Made by a program: the position numbers and the translations under genes. From the NCBI GenBank assembly GCA_024195265.1, contig JAJLRJ010000006.1:27446270-27510269 (forward strand): DNA of 64,000 bases, given 5' to 3'. The notes below the pieces were generated by a model that ran no database searches, was not told the DNA's origin, and saw nothing but the letters and a program-made list of their open reading frames with translations. The DNA comes from Dendrophyllia cribrosa. Lineage: Eukaryota > Cnidaria > Anthozoa > Scleractinia > Dendrophylliidae. Below are positions 42,783 to 53,362 of this stretch, piece by piece. Positions within the stretch are counted from its first letter, which is position 1, and every line of letters begins with the position of its first letter.

Positions 42783-44726
42783 GTGAGGGGTTACAAATTA
42801 GAGCTGACAGGGGTTCCCAGGCAGTCAAGGCTGCCCGCCCCACATCCTTTAAATGCCAGTCAGTTGGCCTTAGTAGAGGACGAGATTGCCAGCCTCTTAG
42901 ACAAGAGAGCCATACGTCAAGTCCCCTACCACAGCAACCTCTTTTACAGCAACCTTTTCCTAGTGGAGAAAAAAGGGGGCGGGCAGCGTCCAGTGATAAA
43001 CTTATCCAAGCTAAACTCTTTTGTATGCCACCATCATTTCAAAATGGAGGACTTGAAGGTGGTTGCGGACATTCTTCGCCCTTTCGACTTCATGTGCAAA
43101 ATAGACCTCAAGGACGCATACTTTGCTGTCCCCATCCACCCGGCACACCAAAAGCTTCTTTGCTTTCAATTCAAAAATGTAACTTACCAGTTCAAATGCC
43201 TACCTTTCGGTCTCACTTCAGCACCTCGGGTCTTCACAAAAGTGCTGAAGCCCCTGGTAGCCTATGTCAGGAGACTGGGTCTAAGGATTTGTATTTACAT
43301 AGACGACATACTAATCCTAAATTCTCAGAGGGAGGGAGCTATAAGAGATGCGTCTCTAATGATTTACCTGTTGGAGAATCTGGGGTTTGTTATGAATATG
43401 GACAAATCTATTCTACTCCCTTCACAGGAAATGGAATTCCTAGGTGTATTGGTCAACTCCATAACCATGAGCCTTTCCCTCCCAGACAGCAAAGTTTTAA
43501 ACCTCCAGAAGGAATGCAGAAGTCTTCTAAGTTCCAGGAGTGCTTCACAGTCAGATCTAGCACACTTAATTGGAAAAATGGTAGCAGCAAAGGCAGCTGT
43601 TTTCCAGGCTCCACTCCATTACAGAGCACTTCAACACCTGAAGAATTCCTTAGACCACCAGGGAGTTCCCCTCCATCAGAAGGTAATTCTAGACATAGAG
43701 GTTCGATTAGACCTAGATTGGTGGATAACCAACCTGCCTACGGCCAACTCCAGGCCAGTGAAGCCCCTCCTTCCAAATATGCTTATCCAATCGGATGCTT
43801 CGGGGTCGGGTTGGGGGGCGGTGTGCAACGGGATCGGGACAAGGGGAACCTGGTCTCTTCACGAATCCTCACTTCACATAAATTGCCTGGAGCTGCTGGC
43901 AGCCACCTATGCAATCAAGGCCTTCACCAAATCCCTGAACAATGTCCATGTCCTAATACAAATGGACAACACATCAGCTATAGCTTATGTAAACAAAATG
44001 GGGGGAGCCAAGAGGAGTGTGTTAGACAAACATGCTCGTTCCCTCTGGGAGTGGTGCCTCGCAAAGAAAATCACTCTTCGAGCGGAGCACATCCCGGGTC
44101 GACTGAATGTTGTGGCAGATGCAGAGTCTCGAGCAAAACCAGATGCAGCGGACTGGAAGCTCGATTCAAGAGTGTTCAAGGTTCTGAATCACAGTTTCGG
44201 TCCCTTTACGATAGACCTTTTTGCCAACAGGAACAATACTCAGTTGGAGAGATTCTACAGTTATCTGCCAGATCCCCTAGCGGAACAGTTCGATGCCCTA
44301 GTTCAACCTTGGAGGGAGGAGAATGCTTACGCCTTCCCCCCTTTCAATTTGATCAGCAAATGCCTGAGGAAGATAGGCCTCGAAGGAGCAGCTCTGTTGA
44401 TCGTATGCCCAGTGTGGCCAGCCCAGGCGTGGTACCCCCACCTTCTGCAGCTGCTCACAGACAATCCAGTTTTGCTTCCGTCCCACAACGATCTGCTGTT
44501 AAACCCAATGGGGGACAGACATCCAATGATCACCAACAACTCCCTGCCACTAGCAGGATGGAGAGTCTCAGGGATCACCTCTCATCAGAGGGCATATCGA
44601 GAGAAGCTACAGATATTCTCCTCTCTGCCCAACGCAGATCAACAAATGCTCAGTACAAGTCCTGTTGGGCTAAGTGGTGTAGCTGGAGTCGTCAACGACA
44701 AATTGATCCCTTTCGTCCAGCTGTGA
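42783..44726 (+). CDS. DIRS reverse transcriptase / RNase H
   Basis: 647 codons counted from 42783; the same frame is open upstream (LQNWELLTSDQWTINTV, RT-like) back into the end of ORF1 with no ATG. Translation by -1 shifting from ORF1 or internal initiation is therefore likely. Numbered from 42783: RT motif A KIDLKDAYF (D108), LPFGLTSAPRVFT (140s), catalytic YIDD (172-175). RNase H acidic residues are QSDASGSGWG (D338), INCLELLA (E370), QMDNTSA (D395) and VADAESR (D446). A conserved DIRS C-terminal block follows (TIDLFANRNNTQ, YAFPPF). It copies element RNA into DNA. Intact. Confidence 0.92.
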   Translation: MRGYKLELTGVPRQSRLPAPHPLNASQLALVEDEIASLLDKRAIRQVPYHSNLFYSNLFLVEKKGGGQRPVINLSKLNSFVCHHHFKMEDLKVVADILRPFDFMCKIDLKDAYFAVPIHPAHQKLLCFQFKNVTYQFKCLPFGLTSAPRVFTKVLKPLVAYVRRLGLRICIYIDDILILNSQREGAIRDASLMIYLLENLGFVMNMDKSILLPSQEMEFLGVLVNSITMSLSLPDSKVLNLQKECRSLLSSRSASQSDLAHLIGKMVAAKAAVFQAPLHYRALQHLKNSLDHQGVPLHQKVILDIEVRLDLDWWITNLPTANSRPVKPLLPNMLIQSDASGSGWGAVCNGIGTRGTWSLHESSLHINCLELLAATYAIKAFTKSLNNVHVLIQMDNTSAIAYVNKMGGAKRSVLDKHARSLWEWCLAKKITLRAEHIPGRLNVVADAESRAKPDAADWKLDSRVFKVLNHSFGPFTIDLFANRNNTQLERFYSYLPDPLAEQFDALVQPWREENAYAFPPFNLISKCLRKIGLEGAALLIVCPVWPAQAWYPHLLQLLTDNPVLLPSHNDLLLNPMGDRHPMITNNSLPLAGWRVSGITSHQRAYREKLQIFSSLPNADQQMLSTSPVGLSGVAGVVNDKLIPFVQL

Positions 44727-45529
44727 GTGATTTAGTTCACTTTCTCACTGAGTTGTTTGAGCAAGGTAAACAGTATTCTACAATTAATACTTATAGATCA
44801 GCTATTAGCTCCACAGTTCCACCCTTGGAAGGAACTCCCTTGGGTCAACACAAAATTGTGTGTAACTTTATGAGAGGGGTATTTAATAGGAGACCACCTA
44901 AACCCCGTTACTCTGCCACTTGGGAGGTTTCTCTGGTTACTGATCTATTTGAAAAGTGGCCAGATAACAGTATCTTAGATATCAAACGTCTCTCGAGGAA
45001 GTGTGCAATGTTACTTGCTCTAACAAGTGCAAAGCGTCAGTCTGATTTACATGCCTTGGATTTGGCATTCATGCAATATTTACCAGAGGGTGTGGAGTTC
45101 AGGATTCCAGGGCTAACTAAGACCAGAGTTCCTGGAAAAGATGTCACATTCTTTTTCCCAGCCCTTAAAGGCAATGTTCAGTTATGCCCAGTTGCCTGTC
45201 TGAAGGAATACATTAAGAAGACAGAAATTCACCGCAGCCATAGTGGTGTTAGTCAGCCCTTATTTTTAGCCACTCAGAGACCTTTTTCTCCCATTTCATC
45301 AACTTCCATAGGAAGATGGCTGAAGCTGACTCTACAAGATGCTGGGATTGACACCAGTGTCTTTAAGGCTCACTCAACAAGAGGCGCCTCTTCCTCGGCA
45401 GCAAGACAGTGTGGTGTATCAGTGAAAGATATCCTGACAGCAGCGGACTGGTCCCGGGAGACAACTTTCAATCGCTTTTATTACCGTCCTCGCCACTCTG
45501 TTTCCTTTGGCACAGCAGTCATTTCATAG
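44558..45529 (+). CDS. DIRS tyrosine recombinase, 323 aa
   Basis: From ATG 44558, inside the end of the RT gene (overlap 169 bp, different frame). The N-terminal SAM-like DNA-binding part has NTYRSAISS. The catalytic part has arginine R160 (SAKRQSDL), HSTRG (H272, R275), ADWSRETTF (W298 in the second H/W place) and the tyrosine nucleophile in RFYYRP (308/309). This is the R-H-R-H/W-Y set of tyrosine recombinases, which replaces the integrase of LTR elements. The same frame is open upstream back to 42242, across the entire RT gene; the true start could therefore be elsewhere. Confidence 0.9.
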   Translation: MESLRDHLSSEGISREATDILLSAQRRSTNAQYKSCWAKWCSWSRQRQIDPFRPAVSDLVHFLTELFEQGKQYSTINTYRSAISSTVPPLEGTPLGQHKIVCNFMRGVFNRRPPKPRYSATWEVSLVTDLFEKWPDNSILDIKRLSRKCAMLLALTSAKRQSDLHALDLAFMQYLPEGVEFRIPGLTKTRVPGKDVTFFFPALKGNVQLCPVACLKEYIKKTEIHRSHSGVSQPLFLATQRPFSPISSTSIGRWLKLTLQDAGIDTSVFKAHSTRGASSSAARQCGVSVKDILTAADWSRETTFNRFYYRPRHSVSFGTAVIS

Positions 45530-45545
45530 GTCAGTTGCTTTGAAC

Positions 45546-45634
45546 GAGACCAATTAGTGAATTCGGAGTGCAACATGCTATAGAATTGCAGATTGTGCTA
45601 GGCTACAAGGTAGCTGAAGTACAATCAGAATTCT
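45546..45634 (+). repeat. DIRS internal complementary region
   Basis: It contains CCAATTAGTGAATTCGGAGT, matching the right repeat directly and the left repeat inverted, followed by GCAGATTGTGCTAGGCTACA, complementary to the outer right end. It acts as the template that lets DIRS elements complete their ends through a circular intermediate. Confidence 0.88.
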
Positions 45635-45846
45635 ATTATTGTTGCACGAAGAATTCACTAATTCTCTCCCCCCCTCCCTATTTATATGACTACCGTGCCA
45701 ACATTGTCCTTTTTATCTCGTTGCAGATTGGACTCATTTTGTCTACTGGTTCCAAGATCTTTGTTGCACTGTATTGTTTAAAAAGTTTTGTTATTAAAGA
45801 TGCTTATCTTATTCCATAGTCTGTTTATTTTGTTGTGGCAAAGTTC

Positions 45847-46095
45847 AATGGCCGCCGGCTCGATGCTGGCGCCTAGGCTTATGGGATTGCCTGGTCCATA
45901 TATGGTATGCATGACCTTTTGTGGAAACTTTTTCGCGCTGCATATTTTCGCTTTTAATGACTTTGGTATTTCTATATATTTGAGGCCAAGACCAATTAGT
46001 GAATTCGGAGTGCAACATGCTATAGAATTCTGATTGTACTTCAGCTACCTTGTAGCCTAGCACAATCTGCAATTTTGTCATGTAAACACAATGGC
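45847..46095 (-). repeat. DIRS right inverted terminal repeat
   Basis: Reverse complement of the left repeat with an additional ~45-bp block near the outer end. Ends TGTAAACACAATGGC. Confidence 0.9.
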
Positions 46096-46405
46096 AGCTG
46101 ACTATGACACAGTCTTTTGTCATAAAAACTGGCATTTCATGCCTACTGTAACTATATAACTCAAATGCTATTTTTAGTAGAACCTATATGGCACAGTATA
46201 GTAACTGATCATTTTTTAGCATTCTTTGTTTCTGTTTTGCACTGTTCCTTTCAAAGAGCTACATGTACACTGTACATTGACTGCAGCTTTGGTATCTTTT
46301 CTGCCAGAGCTTGGCCATGGGGATGCTCTTGCTCTTGAAGCCTGTGAAACAAAACAAAAAACAGCTGCAGTGAGCAGAAGTCTGTCTTGTAGTAGTCTGC
46401 TTAAT
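46096..46405. other. no gene seen
   Basis: Unique-looking sequence between the DIRS element and a MITE; short ORFs without support. Confidence 0.4.
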
Positions 46406-46622
46406 ACAGTCAAACCTCTATTAAGCGGTCACCCTTGGGGAATAGCCAACTGACCGCTTAATAGAGGAGATCGCTTAAAAGAGGTCAAGTTTACAGTAAA
46501 TATGGGGAGCGATTTAATTTCGGGCATTTGTTAAGTGACCGCTTAATAGAGGGTGACCGCTTAATAGAGCGCCGCTTAATAGAGGGTGACCGCTTAATAG
46601 AGCACTGCTTAATATAGACTGT
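46406..46622. repeat. MITE, ACAGTC ends, TA flanks
   Basis: Starts ACAGTCAAACCTCTATTAAG and ends with the imperfect complement CTTAATATAGACTGT, each next to TA. The inside holds repeated GACCGCTTAATAGAGG blocks. TA-flanked ends of this kind suggest a Tc1/mariner/pogo-type non-autonomous element. Confidence 0.65.
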
Positions 46623-47510
46623 AACTAAGGCAACTGCTCTTTGTGTCCAGTTTTTATCAAAAGAAAAGTGGGCAGCACACAGCAGCTGATCTTGCTTTAC
46701 TGGACCAGTTTCATCTGATACATGTTAGTACAGACTTCATCAGGGATTTTGAACAAGATTATGTGCAGACCTTTTTTTGTACACACCATTTACACTTCAA
46801 CATTCCATACAAGTAATACCGACAAGAATTAGAATTATTGTCATCTACAGTAGGTTTTTGGACGTCTCTTGTTCTACCCAATCTGTTGAGACAAGAGCAG
46901 GTCCAAGGTTTTTGTCTGTTGCGAGAGCAAAGTTAATTTAAAATTTATCAGCCGGGTTAATTTAGCATTTCTCCTTTAATTAATAGGCCAGGTACCTGCA
47001 GCCTATGAATATAATTATGCCAAAATGGCATTAAAGATCTGACAAATGCTGTCACTTGCTGAACTGAAGCTACAATCTGTAGTCAGTATAAATGTGGTCA
47101 CAAAGATCTGACAACATACTGTCACCTGCAACTGACCTGTGCATAAGATTTTACATTATGAAAAGCCTAGTGGAAACTACATGTAAAGCTTGTTTTTATT
47201 AACAATTTAAAGGCCACAACATCCCAGTTATACATGTTGGTCCTGGGCTTATACAAATTTGTAAGAGTTTATTGGATGATAAGCACAAAGTATTGTGATA
47301 CAGTACTGTTCAATTATTTCAGTCAGTTTATGTTTTTTATGTAAAGAATTGTTGTGGAGGAGATGTGTAAAGCTTACATCCAGAAGGGTCCCTAAATAAA
47401 CACCTGGTTCAAATTTTTCTGGGTTAACAAGATTAAGTTTTAAACAAATACCAGGGACATTTAACTCAAGAAAATACACAATGTACCAAAAATTATGTCT
47501 ATGTTGTGGT
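46623..47510. other. no gene seen
   Basis: Contains a hammerhead-like but incomplete motif near 46705-46745 (see rejected items). No ORF of interest. Confidence 0.4.
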
Positions 47511-47661
47511 TCAAATTTTTCTTTGGTTTAAATTTTTTTAAACCAGTTTGATTTTTGTTTACCTTTGTCTCAGAATATGGTAATCAATCTGAGACAAAAG
47601 AAAATAAAAATTAAACCGGTTTAAAAAAATTTAAACCAAAGAAAAATTTCAACCACAACAT
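47511..47661. repeat. hairpin MITE, ~70-bp arms
   Basis: ATGTTGTGGTTCAAATTTTT through TTTGTCTCAGA is mirrored, with few mismatches, to ...CAACCACAACAT. The loop is ~12 bp. Confidence 0.8.
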
Positions 47662-48139
47662 CTACATCAAAAGAAAACAACACCAAATTACGTTATTCCA
47701 TACAGTAGTCAACTAAAACACTGATTTTTAGATCAGACCTAAGAATCCCATTTGAATAATGTTTAGTGCCGCAGCAAAATATTAACACAATCATTGTACA
47801 TGTAGGTGCCAATGTCAGTTACTTAGGTGCCTAATTGCTAATAGGCTCCTGTTAGAAAACAGCCTTATTGTGTACATGGACATGACTTGTAACATCAATA
47901 ATTATTCTCTCACCATAAAAAGCTCTCCTTGAATCTCTTTGAATGATGCCATTTCTAATGTGAGAAAAGAAATCATAAATTACATGTTATGTATTTCAAA
48001 TTGAGAAAATATGAAGCATACTCCCACATCACTGTTATACATTAAATATATTATCCTCAGAGTCACTATTTAATATTACCAGTGAATAGATGGGTATGGT
48101 CGACGTGAATAATATACATGAACATCGCCAAACCTTTAA

Positions 48140-48335
48140 TAATATACATGAAAAAATTACTCAATTCTGATTGGCTAAGAGCAGTGCAGTTCAAGTTTAA
48201 CACCAGTGCAAAACGTGTAACACCGGTGCAAAAAGTGCAACACCAGTGCAAATTACAAATCGAAAAAAAAATTTTGCAAAAAAAAAAAAATCCAAACAAA
48301 AATGGATGCACATTTTTTCATGTATAATTATTAAT
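48140..48335. repeat. MITE with tandem AACACCRGTGCAAA
   Basis: ATACATGAAAAAATTACTC is mirrored by CATTTTTTCATGTATAATTA. Inside there are three to four copies of AACACCGGTGCAAAA-type units. Confidence 0.6.
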
Positions 48336-48500
48336 AAGTAATCATACGGTTTTCTCGTTCAATTTGGGATTAATTTGCACTTGTGAGTTTTTCAAAAAGC
48401 TCAAATTGCACTCGCCGAAGCGGCTTGTGCAATTTTGAGCTTTTTGAAAAACTCACTCGTGCAAATTAATCCCAAATTGAACTGGAAACTGTATGATTAC
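48336..48500. repeat. hairpin repeat, ~75-bp arms
   Basis: AAGTAATCATACGGTTTTCT through GCTCAAATTGCAC is mirrored by GTGCAATTTTGAGCTTTTTG through CTGTATGATTACCT. The loop is about 11 bp (TCGCCGAAGCG). Confidence 0.75.
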
Positions 48501-48560
48501 CTATACTTATACCGCAGGTTTGCGTTTAAGAAAAAAACTGACTTGTAAACACAGTGTACA

Positions 48561-49141
48561 AAAGGAGGATTTTACCATCTTCCCGGCATGCACTGCAAGC
48601 AAACTATATTATCAAAAGGCAGTGACCCGCAAGCAGCTCATTTTAAACAGACGCCGTTGAGGTTGGAGGTCAGTTGGTCATAGCAGAAGAAATGTTAACC
48701 TATTTATTCTATTCACCTTTACAGAACATTTTCCATTTCGGGTTATGTTTACAGTTTGCTTTAAGGGCGCTTAAATTCCCAGAGGGGCCAAAACCCTTGA
48801 TCGGCGTCACACGGTAGATGCTTAAAATCTCTTCACAGATTCATGGAATCAATAAACCTTCTTGCCATTTCTAAACAATGCCGGCTTATGTTAGAAGAAA
48901 TTTTTGTATATTTGCTTGCTTCGACTTATTGAATCTAACACCGGTTGTGTTGTTTTTAGTTCAAAATCAATCTTTGCTTTTCTCGCCATTTTCTGAATTT
49001 TGTATGATACAAGCATTAATCATTCAGTTTTCATCTTACTGTACATGTATATTTTCCTGTGACCAACATAAAACTCTATTCAGAAGTCATTCACCTGAAT
49101 TTTAACCAAAGCATGCTGGACAGACGGTAATATCCTCCTTT
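48561..49141 (-). mobile_element. TIR element copy 2, 581 bp
   Basis: Inverted shorter copy of the element at 2829-4175. Ends AAAGGAGGATTTTACCATCT and GGTAATATCCTCCTTT. Shared interior blocks include AGCAAACTATATTA, CAGCTCATTT, AAATCTCTTCACA and AATGCCGGCTTA. No ORF. Confidence 0.7.
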
Positions 49142-50260
49142 CAGTTTCAAGACAGAACAATTTACAGCTCTTATACATGTATTATTAATTTTGCTTTTGT
49201 CGATCTTGGTGCATATTCACACTCTAAAATACTATGAACAACAATACAGATAATAATACAGTGTAAAGAAAATTTCTATGCACCCAAAACTACCTAGCTT
49301 GCACTTTATACTGATACTAAACCTACACCACTGCACATGTACAGGGGTGTAGCTAAGAAAAAACTGAGCAGGTTCATTAACAAGCCCAGCTGGTTTTTCT
49401 GGCTTGTGCACCTTCAAAATCACCCCAAGTCTTTGTTTTCTAGTAAAATATCAGCCGGTGATAAGTTCTTTTTCAGCTGGTGGAATTAGCCGGTAACCAG
49501 CTCTTGGCTACATCCCTGCACATATAAGAAAAACACCCTCATCTCTCTCTACAGTTACATTTGGTTATTATTTTATTACTCAACATGTGTTGCTTTTAAC
49601 TGATTAGAATATTTGATTTCACATTGGGAGTTTAAAAAGAATGATGCAATCCATTCACCATTACAGTGTATGAACATTATTTTTGAATAATGTGCAGAAA
49701 GAGGTGACCAATAATTTTTAACTTTAATACTCCATACAGTGTAGTACAATGTACAAGTCAATCCCACTCATCAAGACCAACAGGGTATTTTTACTGTCTT
49801 TAAGTGATCAACCAAGTTACAATCTTGGATGTTATAAAATTCAGACTGCAGATTGCAGACTGGCATAAGCACATATTAGGTATCAAGTGCAGTCTGCTGA
49901 CTGGGTATAAAAAGCAGACTGAGTCCAAAACTGTCACTTTATCCTAATTTATGACTTAATCTATTAAGCAATCCGCTGCAAAACCTGCCTTCTAAGCCTT
50001 AGAGTAGATGTCTCATATCTTCTTCTTTCTGACGGTATTCTATTTTCCACAATCACACAAGATAACTGTGAACATCTTAACATCTTTAATCTGTAATGTT
50101 ATAAAAATGAATTGTATGGAGTACCTATCAGAGATACAAATGTAGTCAGCACACAACTGCACACCACTGTAGGCACTAAGAAATATTTTGGTCTTACAAC
50201 TGTATATTAATATAGTCAGTATTTTATACTCAGTCTGGAGTCCAAAATCTAAAGTCTATA
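49142..50260. other. no gene seen
   Basis: AT-rich, without repeats or ORFs I can support. Confidence 0.4.
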
Positions 50261-50311
50261 ATATGCACTTATTGACTAAGTGGGAGGGCCCGCACAGGAA
50301 AATATTTGGCT

Positions 50312-50351
<40 letters not shown>

Positions 50352-50416
50352 TGCCATGACCGAGAGCCAAATATTTTCCCGTTGGGCCCGACCTAACTCA
50401 GTCAATAAGTATTATA
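50261..50416. repeat. hairpin MITE, ~70-bp arms
   Basis: ATATGCACTTATTGACTAAG, GGCCCG and AAAATATTTGGCTCG are mirrored by CGAGAGCCAAATATTTTCCC, GGGCCC and CAGTCAATAAGTATTATA. It has a GC-rich loop region around CGGACCGAGCGCAGCGAGGT. Confidence 0.75.
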
Positions 50417-52630
50417 TAAATATAATATGACTAGCAAGTACAAGAAAAGTTGTGCAGTGCGAGGCCACTTGAACTTGAGCGGGGCCGGATGGCTTTTTCC
50501 GGGCAAGCTCACGTCAACCGGTCAGGCCCCGCTCATACGTCACCTTGCGATTCTATTTTCTGTAGGATTGCGTCAGTGGGGACATACGGTCATATTATAA
50601 TGACTTTTATTTATTACACAACATACATGTAGCATTTGAGGGCACAAATAAGCAACAAAACCAGTCAAATATGCCATGTTATTGCACTTGTCTTGACTAT
50701 AGGCTAGAGACACATTAAATTTTTTTCAAAAACTTATATTTGGGAATAGATGATTGTTGTACATGTATAATAGTAATAATAGGTAAATTATATAAAAAAT
50801 AACATATACATGTATAACAAACAATTTAATCAGCGGAACGTTGTGTAATGGGGCCAGGCATTTTTACTCATCATGCAGTTTTTATTTTTTCTCACCTGAT
50901 TTGTAAAAATAAAAAGCTGTATTACACAACTTTTCGCTGAATAACCTCTATTTATACTGACCAGTCAATACAATCTGCATATTTAAGCTTAATTTATAGT
51001 TAATGTTGTTGTTTTAAAGACTGAGTTGACTGTGAGTTTAGCCAAGTAGTAAAATCAACTGCTGCTGTGGTCACGAAGTGGTTGACTGTGATTTTAGGCA
51101 AGTATCCTTGCCGTTTTATATTTTTCGCTCTCACCATTTTACATTATTTTTCGCTTGGCACGCTTAAAGAACGAGAAATACACACAATGCTTTTGTTTCG
51201 TTGTGGAGGTCAGTTACAGTTGTTATGAAAATAATGTTGACTGTGGGACTGCAGACCGCAGTAGCAGCTCCAAAGAGATTGCGGGTTTATTATGTAAATT
51301 ATGATTTGGTGACTGCCGGACCACAGTCGCAGTCTTGATTTATGTTGCTCAAAATGGGCCAGGTATTCTGCCCCTTCATGTATTGTAAAGCTTTGCAGGT
51401 ATAAACTTACATGTGTAATAACGTGTGTTCATGCATTGACCTGTGTTATTGTAACTCTCTGTAAAATATACCGAAGTGTACATTTCTCAAAACTGATCTT
51501 TTTCGATTCATTTTCTATCAAGTCGTGGCAGTTTAAAGTGAAATATATCCCACCATTTTTGTAAAACTAAACTAATTTGAGTATTAAGCATTTCGGAAAT
51601 CAATTGAACTTGATATTTGTTACATGTACATGTAGATTCATGTCAGAAATGCACGCATGGTTGACAGTACAAATTAAATCGAAACGCTACCCAGCGGTAA
51701 AAACATACCTGCAAAGATGCGTGGGTTCTTCTTCATTCTTTTAGGGCATTTTGTATTGAGATTTCCACTGAATAAAGCCGTTTTAAGGCTCGAAGCCTCG
51801 CAAGGAGTCGAACTCGACCGCCATTCGACCGTTGAAAATATCCCGCCTTCGGGTCAGTGGCCTTCATTATTCAACGGTGGATGTGTCATGTATAGGGACA
51901 TAGATTGTACCCTTTCATACGCCCTGAGTTGCATGGATTAAATAACCGGAAATATTTTGGAGAATTAACTCGAGCCGTCAGAGGAAACTTAAAACAGTTC
52001 GAGTTAATAAAATTTCAAGTTATTGGGGGTAACAAATAATTGTAATAGAGCGAAGCAGGGGAAAACTACATTTAGTTCTAGCTATCGAGAAGTTCGATAC
52101 TGTGACTCTCTAGCCCTAGAGGAGGGGAGGCGCGAAGCGCCGATGCTGGCACGCGTGTTTCAGCTTTTCGTGCTCCTCCCTCGAACGTTAGAGAAAGTTA
52201 GTGAGAGAAACCGACTGTCTGTTTCTCGGTCGCTCGATCGGTCGATTGGATGTAAACTTTTATGGTTAATTCCGCTGACCAGTGGGTATGTACTAATTTT
52301 TCGCGTTTGGACCGCAGTTTGGAATCCTCTGAAAGCACAAGCTGTAGAAAACGAAACCGATCTGCGGAATTGAGGGGGGTGGGGTGAGAGTGAGCCCGGA
52401 GGGAAAATGTTTGAGACTGTAAAACATTTCGGCCTTTAAGACATTAATTTTTAAAGCAAAAAGGGGAAAGGGACAACCACCGCTGGAATTCAAATTGATA
52501 TTTCAAGACTTTAATAGGAAAATGCTACAGAACGGTAAATGTTATGCTACGTGGCTCAACATTTACTTGTACCCTTCACATTATCATTGCCACGAATTAC
52601 CACCTTATTACCCACGATCTGCTCCCTTAC
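50417..52630. other. no gene seen
   Basis: Short ORFs (for example 51717-51941 and 52023-52373) lack splice, promoter or family support. A loose inverted pair lies around 50825 and 50940. Otherwise nothing recognised. Confidence 0.4.
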
Positions 52631-52703
52631 GGCCTCGTGGTTCAAGCGGTAGAGCGACGGAAGATCTGATTCGGAAGTCGTGGGTTCGAATTCCACCGAG
52701 GTC
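52631..52703 (+). repeat. tRNA-derived sequence (SINE head or tRNA pseudogene)
   Basis: 73 nt that fold as a tRNA: acceptor GGCCTCG/CGAGGTC (one G-T pair), D arm GTTC/GAGC with the A-box TGGTTCAAGCGG, and T arm GTGGG TTCGAAT TCCAC (B-box GGTTCGAATTCC). The anticodon arm is defective: a 4-bp stem with an 8-nt loop and no T33. It is therefore not a working tRNA; a SINE promoter is likelier. Confidence 0.6.
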
Positions 52704-53362
52704 AAAGATTTTTTCTTTTCCTCGTGTGGTCCCTCATTTCCTTACTGAGGCTAACGCTCAGTGCAGGGAAATTTATGGGTTGACCTTAGTACTATAATTT
52801 ACACACAGAGTTAATTCTCTGATTCCTTGTTATTTGTAAATGTTGATTACAGTACGGTAAATGTTGCCAGTCCACAAAAAAATCCTCCATACATAGGCCT
52901 CTTCCATTATTAGTTCGTCGCTATTTTAAAGACGATATCTGATTGGTCAGATCAAACTGCGCGGTCATGAAAACGAAAATAAAAATAACCTTTACAGCAT
53001 GGCCGCTAACTAATAACATATTTCAAATAAATATCATGGGGTACGGGGTTCTGTTCTCTTACTTCATTTTCTCTTGAGTTTCATTATTTTGTATAAATAA
53101 AGTCCAGTTTTGTCTCGGCCAGTCTAAATTTACCCTTTTTATCAGTCTTGTTTATAATTATACTGGTTTTAACTTAAGGCGCCGAAAATAGAAGCTTGCA
53201 TATACGAAATGGGCGAAACGTGTGTAGTTTTGCGCCCAATTTATAAATGGAAATTGGCAACCTTTATCTTTATTTCTAAAATTGCGAACAAAACATTCGA
53301 CGAAAGTTATTCAAGGTGGTGTCCCTATGTGTCCCGTCAATCGATCTGCTCTCAAGCGCTTT
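52704..53362. other. no gene seen
   Basis: May include the body of a tRNA-derived SINE just after 52703; no tail recognised. The rest is AT-rich. Confidence 0.4.

Larger units (their letters stand above)
41118..46095 (+). mobile_element. complete-looking DIRS-type retrotransposon
   Basis: Three coding regions in three frames (gag-like, RT/RNase H, tyrosine recombinase) lie between inverted terminal repeats at 41118-41320 and 45847-46095. After the recombinase comes an internal complementary region (45546-45634) that joins sequence of both outer ends. This layout is diagnostic of DIRS elements, which integrate through a tyrosine recombinase and leave no target duplication. All catalytic residues looked for are present and no frame is broken, so it may be recently active. 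Confidence 0.93.

Noticed and set aside
42242..44557. N-terminal part of the 1095-codon DIRS frame as a separate protein
   Set aside because: Composition follows the RT gene read in another frame and no domain is recognisable before the recombinase; kept as a finding about frame openness, not as a CDS.
43985..44578. Antisense ORFs within the DIRS RT gene
   Set aside because: Shadows of the RT coding sequence without motifs of their own.
46700..46770. Hammerhead-like pattern on the minus strand (CTGATGA at ~46736, GAAA at ~46710)
   Set aside because: A possible stem II and stem III exist, but I cannot pair a convincing stem I; likely a degenerate remnant of a similar retroelement tail.
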